From Hyphomicrobiales bacterium (GTDB lineage: Bacteria; Pseudomonadota; Alphaproteobacteria; Rhizobiales; Xanthobacteraceae): a stretch of DNA of 64,000 nt. Shown here piece after piece: positions 43,755 to 51,901 of this stretch. The stretch is from the NCBI GenBank assembly GCA_009377755.1, contig WHTM01000010.1:67001-131000 (forward strand), given 5' to 3'. Position 1 is the stretch's first letter. Each line of letters opens with the position of its first letter. Made by a program: the position numbers and the translations under genes. Under the pieces are notes generated by a model, which saw nothing but the letters and a program-made list of their open reading frames with translations, did not search any database and was not told the DNA's origin.

Positions 43755-43767
43755 GTTATATTATAAC
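43755..43767. promoter_or_regulatory. Zur box
   Basis: GTTATATTATAAC, an exact 6-1-6 palindrome matching the core of the proteobacterial Zur operator (TGTTATANTATAACA); the base before it is T. It lies between the zinc operon (minus) and a sugar kinase (plus), 43 bases from the small His-rich gene. Zur with zinc should repress the znu operon. Effect on the kinase gene is unknown. Confidence 0.85.
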
Positions 43768-43862
43768 GTCCAGCGCTTGTCCACCCGGCAGCGCGATTGC
43801 CAAGGTCTCGCCGTGCGGTCATTCTCCGGACTGCGGCAGCCGGTCCAAAGGGTGGAAAACGC

Positions 43863-44786
43863 ATGGCCGAAGCCAAGAACCGCATTGTCGCCGTCGGCGA
43901 TGTCATGATCGAACTGGCGCGCGGGAGCGACGGCCGCTTCGACCTGTCCTGCGGCGGCGACACATTCAATACCACGATCTATCTGGCGCGGGCCGGCATC
44001 GGAGTCGCCTATGCGACCGCCCTTGGTGACGACCGGTACTCGGACCGCGTGCTTGCGCTTGCCACCGCGGAAGGCATCGGCACCGACCTCATGCTGCGGG
44101 TGCCCGGCCGCCTGCCCGGCCTCTATCTCATCGAGACCGAGGCCGGAGAGCGCAGCTTCAGCTATTGGCGCGATGCCGCGCCGGCGCGCGACCTGTTCGA
44201 ACTGCCGGTCTGGGGGCAGATCGCCGAAGGGCTCATGGCGGCGCGGATGATCTATTTCTCCGGCATCACCCTGTCGCTCTACTCCAACAACGGCCTGGGC
44301 CGTTTTATCGCCATCCTCGAACTGGCCCGCAAGAACGGCGTGACGATCGTCTTCGACGGCAATTTCCGGCCAAAGGGCTGGAGGGGCGATTTCGGCCGTA
44401 CCCGCACCGTCTTTATCGAGACGCTCAAGCGCGTCGACATCGCACTCCCGACCTATGACGACGAGGCGGTGCTGTGGGGCGACCCGAGCCCGGAGGCGAC
44501 GGTGGAGCGGCTGCAGGCGTTCGGCATCGGCGAGATCGCGGTGAAGAACGGGCCGCACAGCGCCCTGGTCGCGAGCGCCGGCAGCCGTGAGTTCGTCCCG
44601 GTGACGGAGGTGGTCGAGCCGCTCGACACCACCGCGGCCGGCGACAGCTTCAACGCCGCCTATCTCGCAGCGCGCCTGTCCGGCGATGCCCCCGCGGCGG
44701 CGGCCGCGGCCGGACACCGGCTGGCGGCGCAGAAAATCCGGCATCGCGGCGCCATCATGCCGCGCGCCTCGATGCCCATGCACTAA
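43863..44786 (+). CDS. PfkB/ribokinase family sugar kinase (2-dehydro-3-deoxygluconokinase-like)
   Basis: A 307-residue ATP-dependent kinase. The PfkB signatures are GGDTFNTTIYLARAGI near residues 37-52 and the C-terminal DTTAAGDSFNAAYLAARLSG, whose Asp is the catalytic base. Residue pattern RSFSYWRDAAPAR resembles KDG kinases of the Entner-Doudoroff or uronate routes. ATG at 43863 has GGGTGG upstream. Divergent from the zinc operon; no pathway neighbours. Confidence 0.82.
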   Translation: MAEAKNRIVAVGDVMIELARGSDGRFDLSCGGDTFNTTIYLARAGIGVAYATALGDDRYSDRVLALATAEGIGTDLMLRVPGRLPGLYLIETEAGERSFSYWRDAAPARDLFELPVWGQIAEGLMAARMIYFSGITLSLYSNNGLGRFIAILELARKNGVTIVFDGNFRPKGWRGDFGRTRTVFIETLKRVDIALPTYDDEAVLWGDPSPEATVERLQAFGIGEIAVKNGPHSALVASAGSREFVPVTEVVEPLDTTAAGDSFNAAYLAARLSGDAPAAAAAAGHRLAAQKIRHRGAIMPRASMPMH

Positions 44787-44917
44787 TCGCGTGGACACGC
44801 AGCGGCGCAACGATTTCCGGACCGCGGCCGGATTGGACCTTTGACAACGATCCATTCCTGCTGTTGATCCTCTCTGTTTCCACGGCCCGCGGTATCGTGG
44901 CCCGTACAGGATGCGTA

Positions 44918-45820
44918 ATGACTGTGAAAGTCGACAAACCGCGCGCGAATCGGACGGACCACACCAGCGCGACGGTCGTTCCACAGCTGCCGAAACCCGA
45001 ATGGGGGCCTCGGCTCCCATACTTCGATGTCCTCCTGTCCCTGCTCGAGAAGGGCGACAGCAGCGTCGAAGCTGCGTTCGGACGTCACGTTCATTGGGGC
45101 TTCTGGCCCGATCCACGCAGCGCAACAGGGGACGCGGCGGACTACGCCATGGCGGCAGAGCGCCTGTGCATAGAGGTTTGCGCCGGTGCAAACATTACCA
45201 ACGGTCAACTGGTATTGGATGTCGGCTGCGGGTTCGGCGGGACCATCGCCAGCCTCAATGAGCGCTTCCAGCACATGCGATTTGTCGGGCTCAACATCGA
45301 CCAGCGACAGATCGCACGCGCCAAGGCAAGGGTGACGCCGCGCGGCGACAACCTCGTCACCTTTGTCGCCGGGACCGCTTCAAGCTTGCCGCTTCCCGAT
45401 GCGAGCTGCGACACGGTGGTCGCGGTCGAGGCCATCTTCCATTTCCCAGACCGGGCGCAGTTCTTTGGCGAAGCACACCGGGTGCTTAAGCCCGGCGGCA
45501 GGCTCTCGCTCTCCGACTACCTCCCGCAGCATTGGATGCAGCCGGCGCTGTGGCTCAAGGTCCCTTCGTTCCACTTCGGAGACTTTGACGTACGCTACAG
45601 CCTTGAGCGCTACCGCCGCCTCGCCAATGAGGTGGGCTTTCGGCTCGTGATTGAGCGCGACATCAATGCAAACACGCTTCCGACATTCGACTTTCTCGAA
45701 TCCCTCAAGCCGCTCGTCGCTCGCTTCGGCAAGCAGGTCGTCATCGAGACCAGGATGCTGCGGTGGATAAGCCGGCTTCGGCTGCTGTGCTACGGCATTC
45801 TCGCTTTTGAAAAGTCCTGA
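44918..45820 (+). CDS. Class I SAM-dependent methyltransferase
   Basis: A 300-residue methyltransferase. The SAM motif I VLDVGCGFGG is at 99-108, with the acidic post-I residue in FVGLNIDQRQ and the LPLPDASCDTVVAVEAIFHFPD block giving motifs II-III as in the ubiE/cyclopropane-synthase-like Methyltransf_11 group. Base composition and codon use look slightly less GC-rich than neighbours. It is followed after 93 bases by an LpxL-like acyltransferase in the same direction, suggesting joint action on a lipid or a secondary metabolite. Confidence 0.82.
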   Translation: MTVKVDKPRANRTDHTSATVVPQLPKPEWGPRLPYFDVLLSLLEKGDSSVEAAFGRHVHWGFWPDPRSATGDAADYAMAAERLCIEVCAGANITNGQLVLDVGCGFGGTIASLNERFQHMRFVGLNIDQRQIARAKARVTPRGDNLVTFVAGTASSLPLPDASCDTVVAVEAIFHFPDRAQFFGEAHRVLKPGGRLSLSDYLPQHWMQPALWLKVPSFHFGDFDVRYSLERYRRLANEVGFRLVIERDINANTLPTFDFLESLKPLVARFGKQVVIETRMLRWISRLRLLCYGILAFEKS

Positions 45821-45913
45821 GGACCTCTCCCCGGTTGGTCGGTCGAGGCTGGACGCGGCGGCACCGCAATCCGTACCGTAGCGGGAGAGCGATTCCGACC
45901 TTTGGATTTGACC

Positions 45914-46870
45914 ATGGCCGACGCGAACAATGCGCCACCGCCGCGTTGGCTGATGGCGGGAACCGCGGAGCGACGACAGGCCGCGCGGCGGTATTGGCTT
46001 CACGACCCGGTCATAGGCGTCCTCAATGTGAGTCTCCATTATTCGCTTCGCCGTCTCCCAGTCGATGCCTGCTCTTACCTCGGCTCGCTGATGGGAGCGC
46101 TCGGGCAACGACGCATGCCGGAGAAGAACGAGCTAGCCCGCGAGGCCTGGCTGAAACTGCGTCCGCAGGACTCCGATCCCGAGGTCGTCGACGCCGCCCT
46201 GAAAAGGCTGTGGCGGCAAATTGGCCGCACGCTGGCCGAGTGCTCCGTTCTCGACAAGCTATGGGAGCAAGGGCGGATCAAGGTCGAGGGTGTCGAGCAC
46301 CCGAGAGCGGTACGCGCGGCGGGCAAGCCGCTCATCGTGCTGTCAGTGCATCTTGCGAACTGGGAAGCCCTCGGGCGCGCCCTGATCGGGCTCGGCTTCA
46401 AAGGTGCTGCCATCTATGAGGTGCCGGAAAACCGCTTCGAGCACAGCATCGTCCTCGACTTCCGCAAACGCTACGGCGGTGCGCTTGTCCCCCAAGGCAG
46501 CGCCGGCGCACGCGCAGCCTACCGAACTTTGCGCGAGATGGACGGTATCTTCCTCTCGATCGATGAAATCGTCGACGGCTTCGTCACCTGGCCGGCGTTC
46601 GGACGTCCGCTTCCGCTGGAGGGAAATATCGCGTTTGTGGCACGGCTGGCGGCTCTCGCAGACGCCGTGGTCGTACCGGCCTATTGCCTGCGGAAAAATG
46701 GCGGTGCGCAACTCGATGTATGCTTCCTGCCGCCGATGGACTTGGTGCGCACCGGGAATCGCAAGGCGGACCTGCCCGTCAACATTGCGAGGATCAATGC
46801 CGTGTTCGAGCCGCTGGTGCGCGAAAACCTCGATCAGTGGTACTACGCAAACGCGATCCGGTTCGACTGA
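45914..46870 (+). CDS. LpxL/HtrB-family lipid acyltransferase-like protein
   Basis: A 318-residue protein of the lipid A late-acyltransferase family. The catalytic H-x4-(D/E) motif is present as HLANWE (His146, Glu151) after a short N-terminal helical part. A single weak hydrophobic stretch near 32-50 may anchor it to the membrane. It is not beside lipid A genes; instead it pairs with a methyltransferase, so it may acylate a different amine or lipid (inference). The ATG at 45914 is preferred over an upstream TTG. Confidence 0.78.
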   Translation: MADANNAPPPRWLMAGTAERRQAARRYWLHDPVIGVLNVSLHYSLRRLPVDACSYLGSLMGALGQRRMPEKNELAREAWLKLRPQDSDPEVVDAALKRLWRQIGRTLAECSVLDKLWEQGRIKVEGVEHPRAVRAAGKPLIVLSVHLANWEALGRALIGLGFKGAAIYEVPENRFEHSIVLDFRKRYGGALVPQGSAGARAAYRTLREMDGIFLSIDEIVDGFVTWPAFGRPLPLEGNIAFVARLAALADAVVVPAYCLRKNGGAQLDVCFLPPMDLVRTGNRKADLPVNIARINAVFEPLVRENLDQWYYANAIRFD

Positions 46871-46880
46871 TCGCGCCGCC

Positions 46881-47378
46881 TCACGGCTTGCCCGCCAGCA
46901 TGGCGATGGCCGCCGCCAGGAACGGCAGCGGCAGTGATGCGGCCATGCGCAGCCACACCGCATTCTGTTCCATCACCGGAAGCTCCCACATCAGCACGCG
47001 CTGCAACGCATAGAGCGACCAGGCGGTAACGAAGGCGATGACCTGCGGAGCGCCGGCACCGCTCTTGAGCGCGGTCGCGCCGATCGCGAAGCCGACGACC
47101 GGCCCGCCCGGCGTCACGGCGCCGATGATGGTCGCGATGGTCAGTCCGAGGATTCCGGAATCCGGGCCGAGCCACGAGACGATGACGTCCTGCGGCATGA
47201 CCTCCGCCAGGAAACCGGCTCCGATCACGCCGAAGACCAGGCGCGGGATCAGGCGCAGGAAGTCGAGCACGCCATCGCGCAGGCCCTCCCACATCAGGGT
47301 CCGGCTGCGCACCGCCGCCGCCGCGGCCAGCGCGGCGACGAAGGTCCAGAGCAGCAAGTCGACCGCGAGGCTGATCAT
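46881..47378 (-). CDS. Split permease half, second (ArsP/YraQ-like)
   Basis: A 165-residue membrane protein with four to five hydrophobic segments. GPDSGILGLTIATIIGAVTPGGPVVGFAIGATALKSGAGAPQV and YALQRVLMWELPVM align well with the companion at 47375-47917, so the two are half-permeases of the ArsP_1 (DUF318) type, possibly forming a heterodimer. Its start overlaps the companion's stop by four bases (ATGA). Confidence 0.72.
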   Translation of the reverse strand: MISLAVDLLLWTFVAALAAAAAVRSRTLMWEGLRDGVLDFLRLIPRLVFGVIGAGFLAEVMPQDVIVSWLGPDSGILGLTIATIIGAVTPGGPVVGFAIGATALKSGAGAPQVIAFVTAWSLYALQRVLMWELPVMEQNAVWLRMAASLPLPFLAAAIAMLAGKP

Positions 47379-47917
47379 GGACCGCCGCCTTTGCCGCGCG
47401 CCCGAATCGCCATCCGGGCGAGAAGGCCGGCGATGAACGGCAACGGCAGCGAGACGATGATGCGCCAGATCATGAAGTCCGGCCCGAAGAACGGCAGTTC
47501 CCAGACCAGCGCTCGCTGATAGCCGATCAGCGCCCAGGTGGTGATGAAGACGACAACCGCTCCGATATCGGCGCCGACGACCAGCAAGGCGCCAGCGACC
47601 GGGAAGATGGTCAGCGGATTGCCCGGCAGGATTACGGCGGCGAGGAAGGCGATGACGAAGCCGAGGAACCCGGACTCGGCGCCGATCCAGCGCGTCACGA
47701 CCTCACGGGGGAGCAGCAGTGTCACCAAGGCACCGATCACGCAGCCCGCCAAGACTTTCGGCATCATGTAGGCCATCAGGCCGACGTCGCCGACGAGGAT
47801 CGCCAGGAACCGATCCTGCCCCTCGCGCAGGTAGACCGCGACGCCAGCCGCCAAGGCGGCAACAGCGATCACGCCGGTCGACCAGTCGAACGTGCTGATC
47901 CGGCGGCGTGGAGGCAT
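47375..47917 (-). CDS. Split permease half, first (ArsP/YraQ-like)
   Basis: A 180-residue membrane protein, first of the pair. It has an N-terminal basic tail, then about five hydrophobic segments with IGAESGFLGFVIAFLAAVILPGNP and ALIGYQRALVWELPFFG, the same pattern as in the following gene. The family transports organic arsenicals or other small molecules in some members; the substrate here is unknown. Divergent from the fluoride-riboswitch operon. Confidence 0.72.
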   Translation of the reverse strand: MPPRRRISTFDWSTGVIAVAALAAGVAVYLREGQDRFLAILVGDVGLMAYMMPKVLAGCVIGALVTLLLPREVVTRWIGAESGFLGFVIAFLAAVILPGNPLTIFPVAGALLVVGADIGAVVVFITTWALIGYQRALVWELPFFGPDFMIWRIIVSLPLPFIAGLLARMAIRARGKGGGP

Positions 47918-48127
47918 CGCAATGGGATGGAATCAGTTGTTGGGGCGCACAGGCGCGTCGCTCATCCAGAGCATCGCGGCGCCCGGCAGACAAGCCGGAT
48001 CATCGCATGGGAGATGTGCACGACCTCTGTCCTGCATCTCGCTGGTGAAATTGCAGTTCGTGCGCTCTTGCCGTTTGCGCGTTGCCGCTGTTGACCCGCC
48101 GCGCGGCTCCGGCTAGCATCCTCCGTG

Positions 48128-48227
48128 ATGGGGATGGAGTCCCCCGAAACCGCCTCGCAGGCTAATGACTCCTACCGTGCAACATGCCGGTGGGAGTCTG
48201 TCGATGCCGATGCAAGGCGGTTTTTTT
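48128..48227 (+). promoter_or_regulatory. Fluoride riboswitch (crcB motif) with terminator
   Basis: The conserved fluoride aptamer is intact: GGGGATGGAGTCCCC, then GAAACCGCC and GGCTAATGACTCCTAC (about 48130-48176). The expression platform offers a terminator in which AAACCGCC (48147-48154) pairs with GGCGG (48216-48220) plus the first Ts of a seven-T run (48221-48227), so it steals aptamer bases; a competing hairpin GACTCCTACCG / CGGTGGGAGTC also lies at 48167-48198. Fluoride should stabilise the aptamer and permit transcription of the downstream operon. Confidence 0.93.
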
Positions 48228-48289
48228 ATTGCCCGCTGCGGGGCGCCCGCCGCAGCCAACCGTCCTCCATTGATGCGTGAGGTGCGGCC

Positions 48290-49507
48290 ATGACCGGCGT
48301 ATGGGCTTTGGCGTCGCTGTGGTTGGGCCTTGCACTGATTGCGTCCTTGTTGTCGATCTGGTTCCGCATCTCGACCGCGTTATCGGAAATCGTCGTCGGA
48401 ACGGTCGCTCAGCTCATCATTGGTGCCGCGATCGGCTCGGCGCTTCTCGGCACAGACGAATCGTGGATCAAATTTCTCTCCGGAATCGGCGCAATCGTTC
48501 TGACGTTTCTGGCCGGAGCGGAGCTCGATCCGGAAGTCTTCCGGCGCAAATGGAAGGAAGCAGCCACAGTCGGGCTTGCCAGCTTCTTCTTTCCCTTTTT
48601 CGGCTGTGCAGCAGGCGCGCATTACCTTCTCGGCTGGGAGGTGATGCCGAGCTGGCTCGCCGGCGTCGCGATGTCGACGACGTCGGTGGCGGTCGTCTAT
48701 GCGGTGATGATCGAGTTCGGCTTCAACACAACCGACTACGGCAAGACCGTTCTCGCCGCTTGCTTCGTGACCGATCTCGGCACGGTGATCGCACTCGGTC
48801 TGATCTTCGCCCCGTTCACGATCAAGACCGTCATCTTCCTCGCGGCCGGTGTCGTCGTGTTCGCGGTGCTCCCGTGGCTGACGCCGCGCTTCTTCCGGCG
48901 CTATGGAAACCGGCCCTCCGAGCTGGAGACCAAGTTTCTGCTGCTCTGCCTCCTGGGCATGGGGGCGCTCGCCACCTGGGCCGACAGTGAAGCGGTGCTT
49001 CCGGCCTATCTCATCGGCATGGTGCTGGCCGGCACGGTCGGCAAAGATCATGCGCTAATCCGCCGCTTGCGGACGTTGACGTTCGGCTTGCTCACGCCGT
49101 TCTATTTCATCCGCGCGGGCTCGTTCGTGTCCATCCCCGACCTGATCGCCGCCCCGGCCGCCTTCCTCTTCATGCTGGTGATCAAGGTCTTCACCAAGAT
49201 CATCGGCGTCTATCCCGTTACCAAGCTCTACAAGGCGCCGAACAAAGAGGCGATGTACACGACGCTGCTGATGTCGACCGGGCTCACGTTCGGCACCATT
49301 TCCTCGCTGTTCGGTTTGTCGCGTGGGATTATCGATCAAAGCCAATATTCGGCACTGGTGGCGGCTGTCATTGCCAGTGCGGTGATTCCGACCGTCATCG
49401 CCAACGCATTCTATCTCCCGCGTCATTTGCTGCCGAAGTCCGATGAATCCGTTGCAGACAAACCAGCGGCGCTGCCCGATGCGTCAGGCGCCCCGCGGAC
49501 AGAGTGA
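48290..49507 (+). CDS. Cation:proton antiporter (CPA2/KefB-type), fluoride-operon member
   Basis: A 405-residue inner-membrane protein with about 11-12 hydrophobic segments and no cytoplasmic regulatory domain. Features of the Na+/H+ exchanger fold include GIGAIVLTFLAGAELDPEVF near residues 62-81 and FGFNTTDYGKTVLAACFVTDLGTV. It directly follows the fluoride riboswitch; antiporters of this kind are a known companion of that switch and may counter acidification or ion stress from HF entry. RBS GAGGTGCGG precedes the ATG. Confidence 0.85.
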   Translation: MTGVWALASLWLGLALIASLLSIWFRISTALSEIVVGTVAQLIIGAAIGSALLGTDESWIKFLSGIGAIVLTFLAGAELDPEVFRRKWKEAATVGLASFFFPFFGCAAGAHYLLGWEVMPSWLAGVAMSTTSVAVVYAVMIEFGFNTTDYGKTVLAACFVTDLGTVIALGLIFAPFTIKTVIFLAAGVVVFAVLPWLTPRFFRRYGNRPSELETKFLLLCLLGMGALATWADSEAVLPAYLIGMVLAGTVGKDHALIRRLRTLTFGLLTPFYFIRAGSFVSIPDLIAAPAAFLFMLVIKVFTKIIGVYPVTKLYKAPNKEAMYTTLLMSTGLTFGTISSLFGLSRGIIDQSQYSALVAAVIASAVIPTVIANAFYLPRHLLPKSDESVADKPAALPDASGAPRTE

Positions 49508-49514
49508 GGAGCCG

Positions 49515-49934
49515 ATGTTCAAGACGATTCTGCACGCCAACGACGGCTCAGATCACGCCTTCAAGGCCCTGTCATTCGCCCTGGACCTTGCCCGGCAAAA
49601 CGGTGCGGAACTGCACATGGTTTGCGTCGAGGAGATTCCATACATGCCCAACGCCATCGAGGAGGTTCGGGAGGCGAAAGGGACGGCGGCACGCCGCTTT
49701 CACACCGTCATTCAGCGGGCCAACGCTATGGCCGGAGAGCGCGGTATCGCGCCGCGCACCCATGTGCTTGCCGGACACCCGGTCCGCACAATCATTCAGC
49801 TTGCAGCCGAGCTGAAAATCGATTTGCTTGTCATCGGCGCGACCGGCCATTCGGCGCTGTACGAGCGGATGATCGGCAGCCGGGCTGACCGGCTGATCCA
49901 GCTCGCACCGTGCCCGGTTCTGGTGGTGAAATGA
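49515..49934 (+). CDS. Universal stress protein (UspA family)
   Basis: A 139-residue single-domain UspA protein. The ATP-binding signature G-2x-G-9x-G-S is present in GATGHSALYERMIGSRADR (about 110-128), so nucleotide binding is expected. The ATG at 49515 has TGAGGAG upstream, and the gene starts seven bases after the antiporter. It is part of the fluoride-inducible operon. Its precise job is unknown. Confidence 0.87.
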   Translation: MFKTILHANDGSDHAFKALSFALDLARQNGAELHMVCVEEIPYMPNAIEEVREAKGTAARRFHTVIQRANAMAGERGIAPRTHVLAGHPVRTIIQLAAELKIDLLVIGATGHSALYERMIGSRADRLIQLAPCPVLVVK

Positions 49935-49970
49935 GGCTGTCGGGCATTCGGAAACAGTTGGAAGCGATCG

Positions 49971-50369
49971 ATGGGAGGCTATGTCTGGATTGCCGTCGGC
50001 AGCGCGCTCGGCGGAGTTGCAAGGTATTGGAGCTCAGGCTTGGTGGCGAGAGCGTTTGGGGAGACGTTTCCTTGGGGCACGTTGATCGTCAACGTATTGG
50101 GGTCGTTCGCTATCGGCTTCTTCGCAACGTTGACCGGCCCCGATGGCCGTGTTTTCATTGGCACAACGGCCCGACAATCTGTCATGCTCGGCCTCCTCGG
50201 CGGCTACACGACGTTCTCCTCGTTCAGCCTGCAGACGCTCAGTCTCATCAACAACGGTGAATGGCTCTATGCCGGGGCCAATATCACGCTATCTGTGGTG
50301 CTGTGTCTCGTTGCCGTTTGGGCGGGACACATTCTTGCGCTGAGCCTGAACACGATGAAGTGGATTTGA
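49971..50369 (+). CDS. crcB: Fluoride efflux channel CrcB/Fluc
   Basis: A 132-residue inner-membrane protein with four hydrophobic helices, the size of Fluc fluoride channels, which work as antiparallel dimers. Hallmarks are GGVARYW, NVLGSFAIGF and the GYTTFSSFSLQ segment that carries polar-track and Phe-box residues. It is the key fluoride-resistance gene of the riboswitch operon. Confidence 0.93.
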   Translation: MGGYVWIAVGSALGGVARYWSSGLVARAFGETFPWGTLIVNVLGSFAIGFFATLTGPDGRVFIGTTARQSVMLGLLGGYTTFSSFSLQTLSLINNGEWLYAGANITLSVVLCLVAVWAGHILALSLNTMKWI

Positions 50370-50372
50370 GCG

Positions 50373-50720
50373 ATGCAGCTTCCTCGCGATGCCGTGCTGC
50401 TCCGCATCTTCCTCGGCGAGGACGACAAGCACGACCGGCAGCCTCTCTATGAGGCGATCGTCCTAAAGGCGCGCGAGATGGGCCTCGCCGGCGCCACCAT
50501 GCTGCGCGGGCCGATGGGCTTCGGGCACTCGAGCCACCTGCACACGACCAAGATCCTACGGCTATCGCAGGATCTCCCGATCGTGATCGAGATCGTCGAT
50601 ACGCAGGAGAAGATCGACGCCTTCCTGCCGGTGCTCGACGGCATGATGTCCAGCGGACTCGTGACGCTGGAACGGGTGCAGGTGCTGCAATACGGCAATC
50701 CGAATTCGGCGGAAAGTTAG
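50373..50720 (+). CDS. DUF190 family protein
   Basis: A 115-residue cytoplasmic protein of the DUF190 family, PII-like in fold. The family features DAVLLRIFLGEDDKHDRQPLYEAI and GATMLRGPMGFGHSSHLHT (about 29-55 of the body) are clear. It starts three bases after crcB. DUF190 genes commonly sit beside crcB; a regulatory role on the channel is assumed but not shown. Confidence 0.9.
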   Translation: MQLPRDAVLLRIFLGEDDKHDRQPLYEAIVLKAREMGLAGATMLRGPMGFGHSSHLHTTKILRLSQDLPIVIEIVDTQEKIDAFLPVLDGMMSSGLVTLERVQVLQYGNPNSAES

Positions 50721-50739
50721 CCCGAATTTTTCGGTCTTT

Positions 50740-50832
50740 CCGTTCGTCCCCGCGAAAGCGGGGACCCAGGCAACAGAATGGAGAAGCTTGCCGCGTGGCC
50801 CCCTGGATTCCCGCTTGCGCGGGAACGAACGG
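50740..50832. repeat. Palindromic repeat (CCGTTCGTCCCCGC family)
   Basis: A 93-bp intergenic copy of the element found in frame at 8545-8628, with the same 7-bp ends CCGTTCG and CGAACGG. It lies between the convergent fluoride operon and biotin synthase gene and may terminate both. Confidence 0.85.
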
Positions 50833-50853
50833 ATAGTGCGCTAGATAACCGCG

Positions 50854-51849
50854 TCACTCCATCGCCGTCAGCCCGAGCCGCGCAAACAATTGCGCATCGC
50901 GGTCGCGATCCGGGTTGGGCGTGGTCAGGAGCTTGGGCCCGTAGAAGATCGAGTTGGCGCCGGCGAGGAAGCACAGCGCCTGGGTCTCGTCGCTCATGTC
51001 CTCGCGGCCCGCGGAGAGCCGTACCATCGACGCCGGCATGGTGATGCGCGCCGCGGCGATGGTGCGCACGAAGTCGATTCCGTCGAGCGCGGTACCGGTC
51101 GCGAGCGGCGTGCCCTCGACCTGCACCAGCATGTTGATCGGCACGCTCTCCGGGTGCACCGGCAGGCTCGCCAACGTGGCGATCATGCCCGCGCGGTCAT
51201 CCGCGCTTTCCCCCATGCCGACGATGCCGCCGCAGCAGACATGGATGCCCGCATCGCGCACGGCGCCGAGGGTGTCGAGGCGGTCTTGGTAGGTGCGGGT
51301 GGTGATGATGCGCTCGTAATACTCCGGCGAGGTGTCGAGGTTGTGGTTGTAATAGTCGAGCCCGGCCTCCTTCAGCCGCCGCGCCTGCGGCCCCGTCAAC
51401 ATGCCGAGCGTGACGCAGGTCTCCACACCGAGCTGCTTGACGCCTTCGATCATGGCGCAGACCTGCTCGAGATCGCGGTCCTTCGGCGAACGCCAGGCGG
51501 CGCCCATGCAGAAGCGGCTGGCGCCGGCGGCCTTGGCGGCGCGCGCCTCGGCCAGCACGGCGTCAAGCCGCATCAGCTTTTCGGCCTTGACGCCGGTGTC
51601 GTAGTGCACGCTTTGCGGACAATACGCGCAATCTTCGGGACAGCCGCCGGTCTTGATCGACAATAGCGTCGAGACCTGCACCTGCTGCGGATCGAAGTGC
51701 GCGCGGTGGACCATTTGCGCCCGGAACATCAATTCCAGAAACGGCAGCGCGAACAGCACCAGCACCTCGTCGCGGGTCCAGTCGTGGCGGATGGCCGAAT
51801 CCTCCACAGCCGGGCTGGATGATGGGATGTCGTAGGCGGCAACCGACAT
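50854..51849 (-). CDS. bioB: Biotin synthase
   Basis: Radical-SAM enzyme (331 residues) that inserts sulfur into dethiobiotin. The radical-SAM cysteines are C70, C74 and C77 in CPEDCAYC, and the [2Fe-2S] cluster Cys residues are expected in the later [11 protein letters not shown] and [14 protein letters not shown] blocks, both present. The ATG at 51849 follows AAGGACGAG; the open frame upstream is unrelated. No other bio genes are nearby. Confidence 0.93.
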   Translation of the reverse strand: MSVAAYDIPSSSPAVEDSAIRHDWTRDEVLVLFALPFLELMFRAQMVHRAHFDPQQVQVSTLLSIKTGGCPEDCAYCPQSVHYDTGVKAEKLMRLDAVLAEARAAKAAGASRFCMGAAWRSPKDRDLEQVCAMIEGVKQLGVETCVTLGMLTGPQARRLKEAGLDYYNHNLDTSPEYYERIITTRTYQDRLDTLGAVRDAGIHVCCGGIVGMGESADDRAGMIATLASLPVHPESVPINMLVQVEGTPLATGTALDGIDFVRTIAAARITMPASMVRLSAGREDMSDETQALCFLAGANSIFYGPKLLTTPNPDRDRDAQLFARLGLTAME

Positions 51850-51901
51850 GATCTCGTCCTTGGGCAACCGTCGTGAAGCAGCGCAGCGATCATCTACCAC
51901 G

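Noticed and set aside
43760-43862. Zur control of the sugar kinase
   Set aside because: The box is close enough to both divergent genes, but the kinase has no zinc link and the znu operon is the natural target; not claimed.
50740-50832. Possible CRISPR repeat-spacer unit
   Set aside because: Single palindromic element with terminal inverted repeats, no regular spacers and no cas genes.
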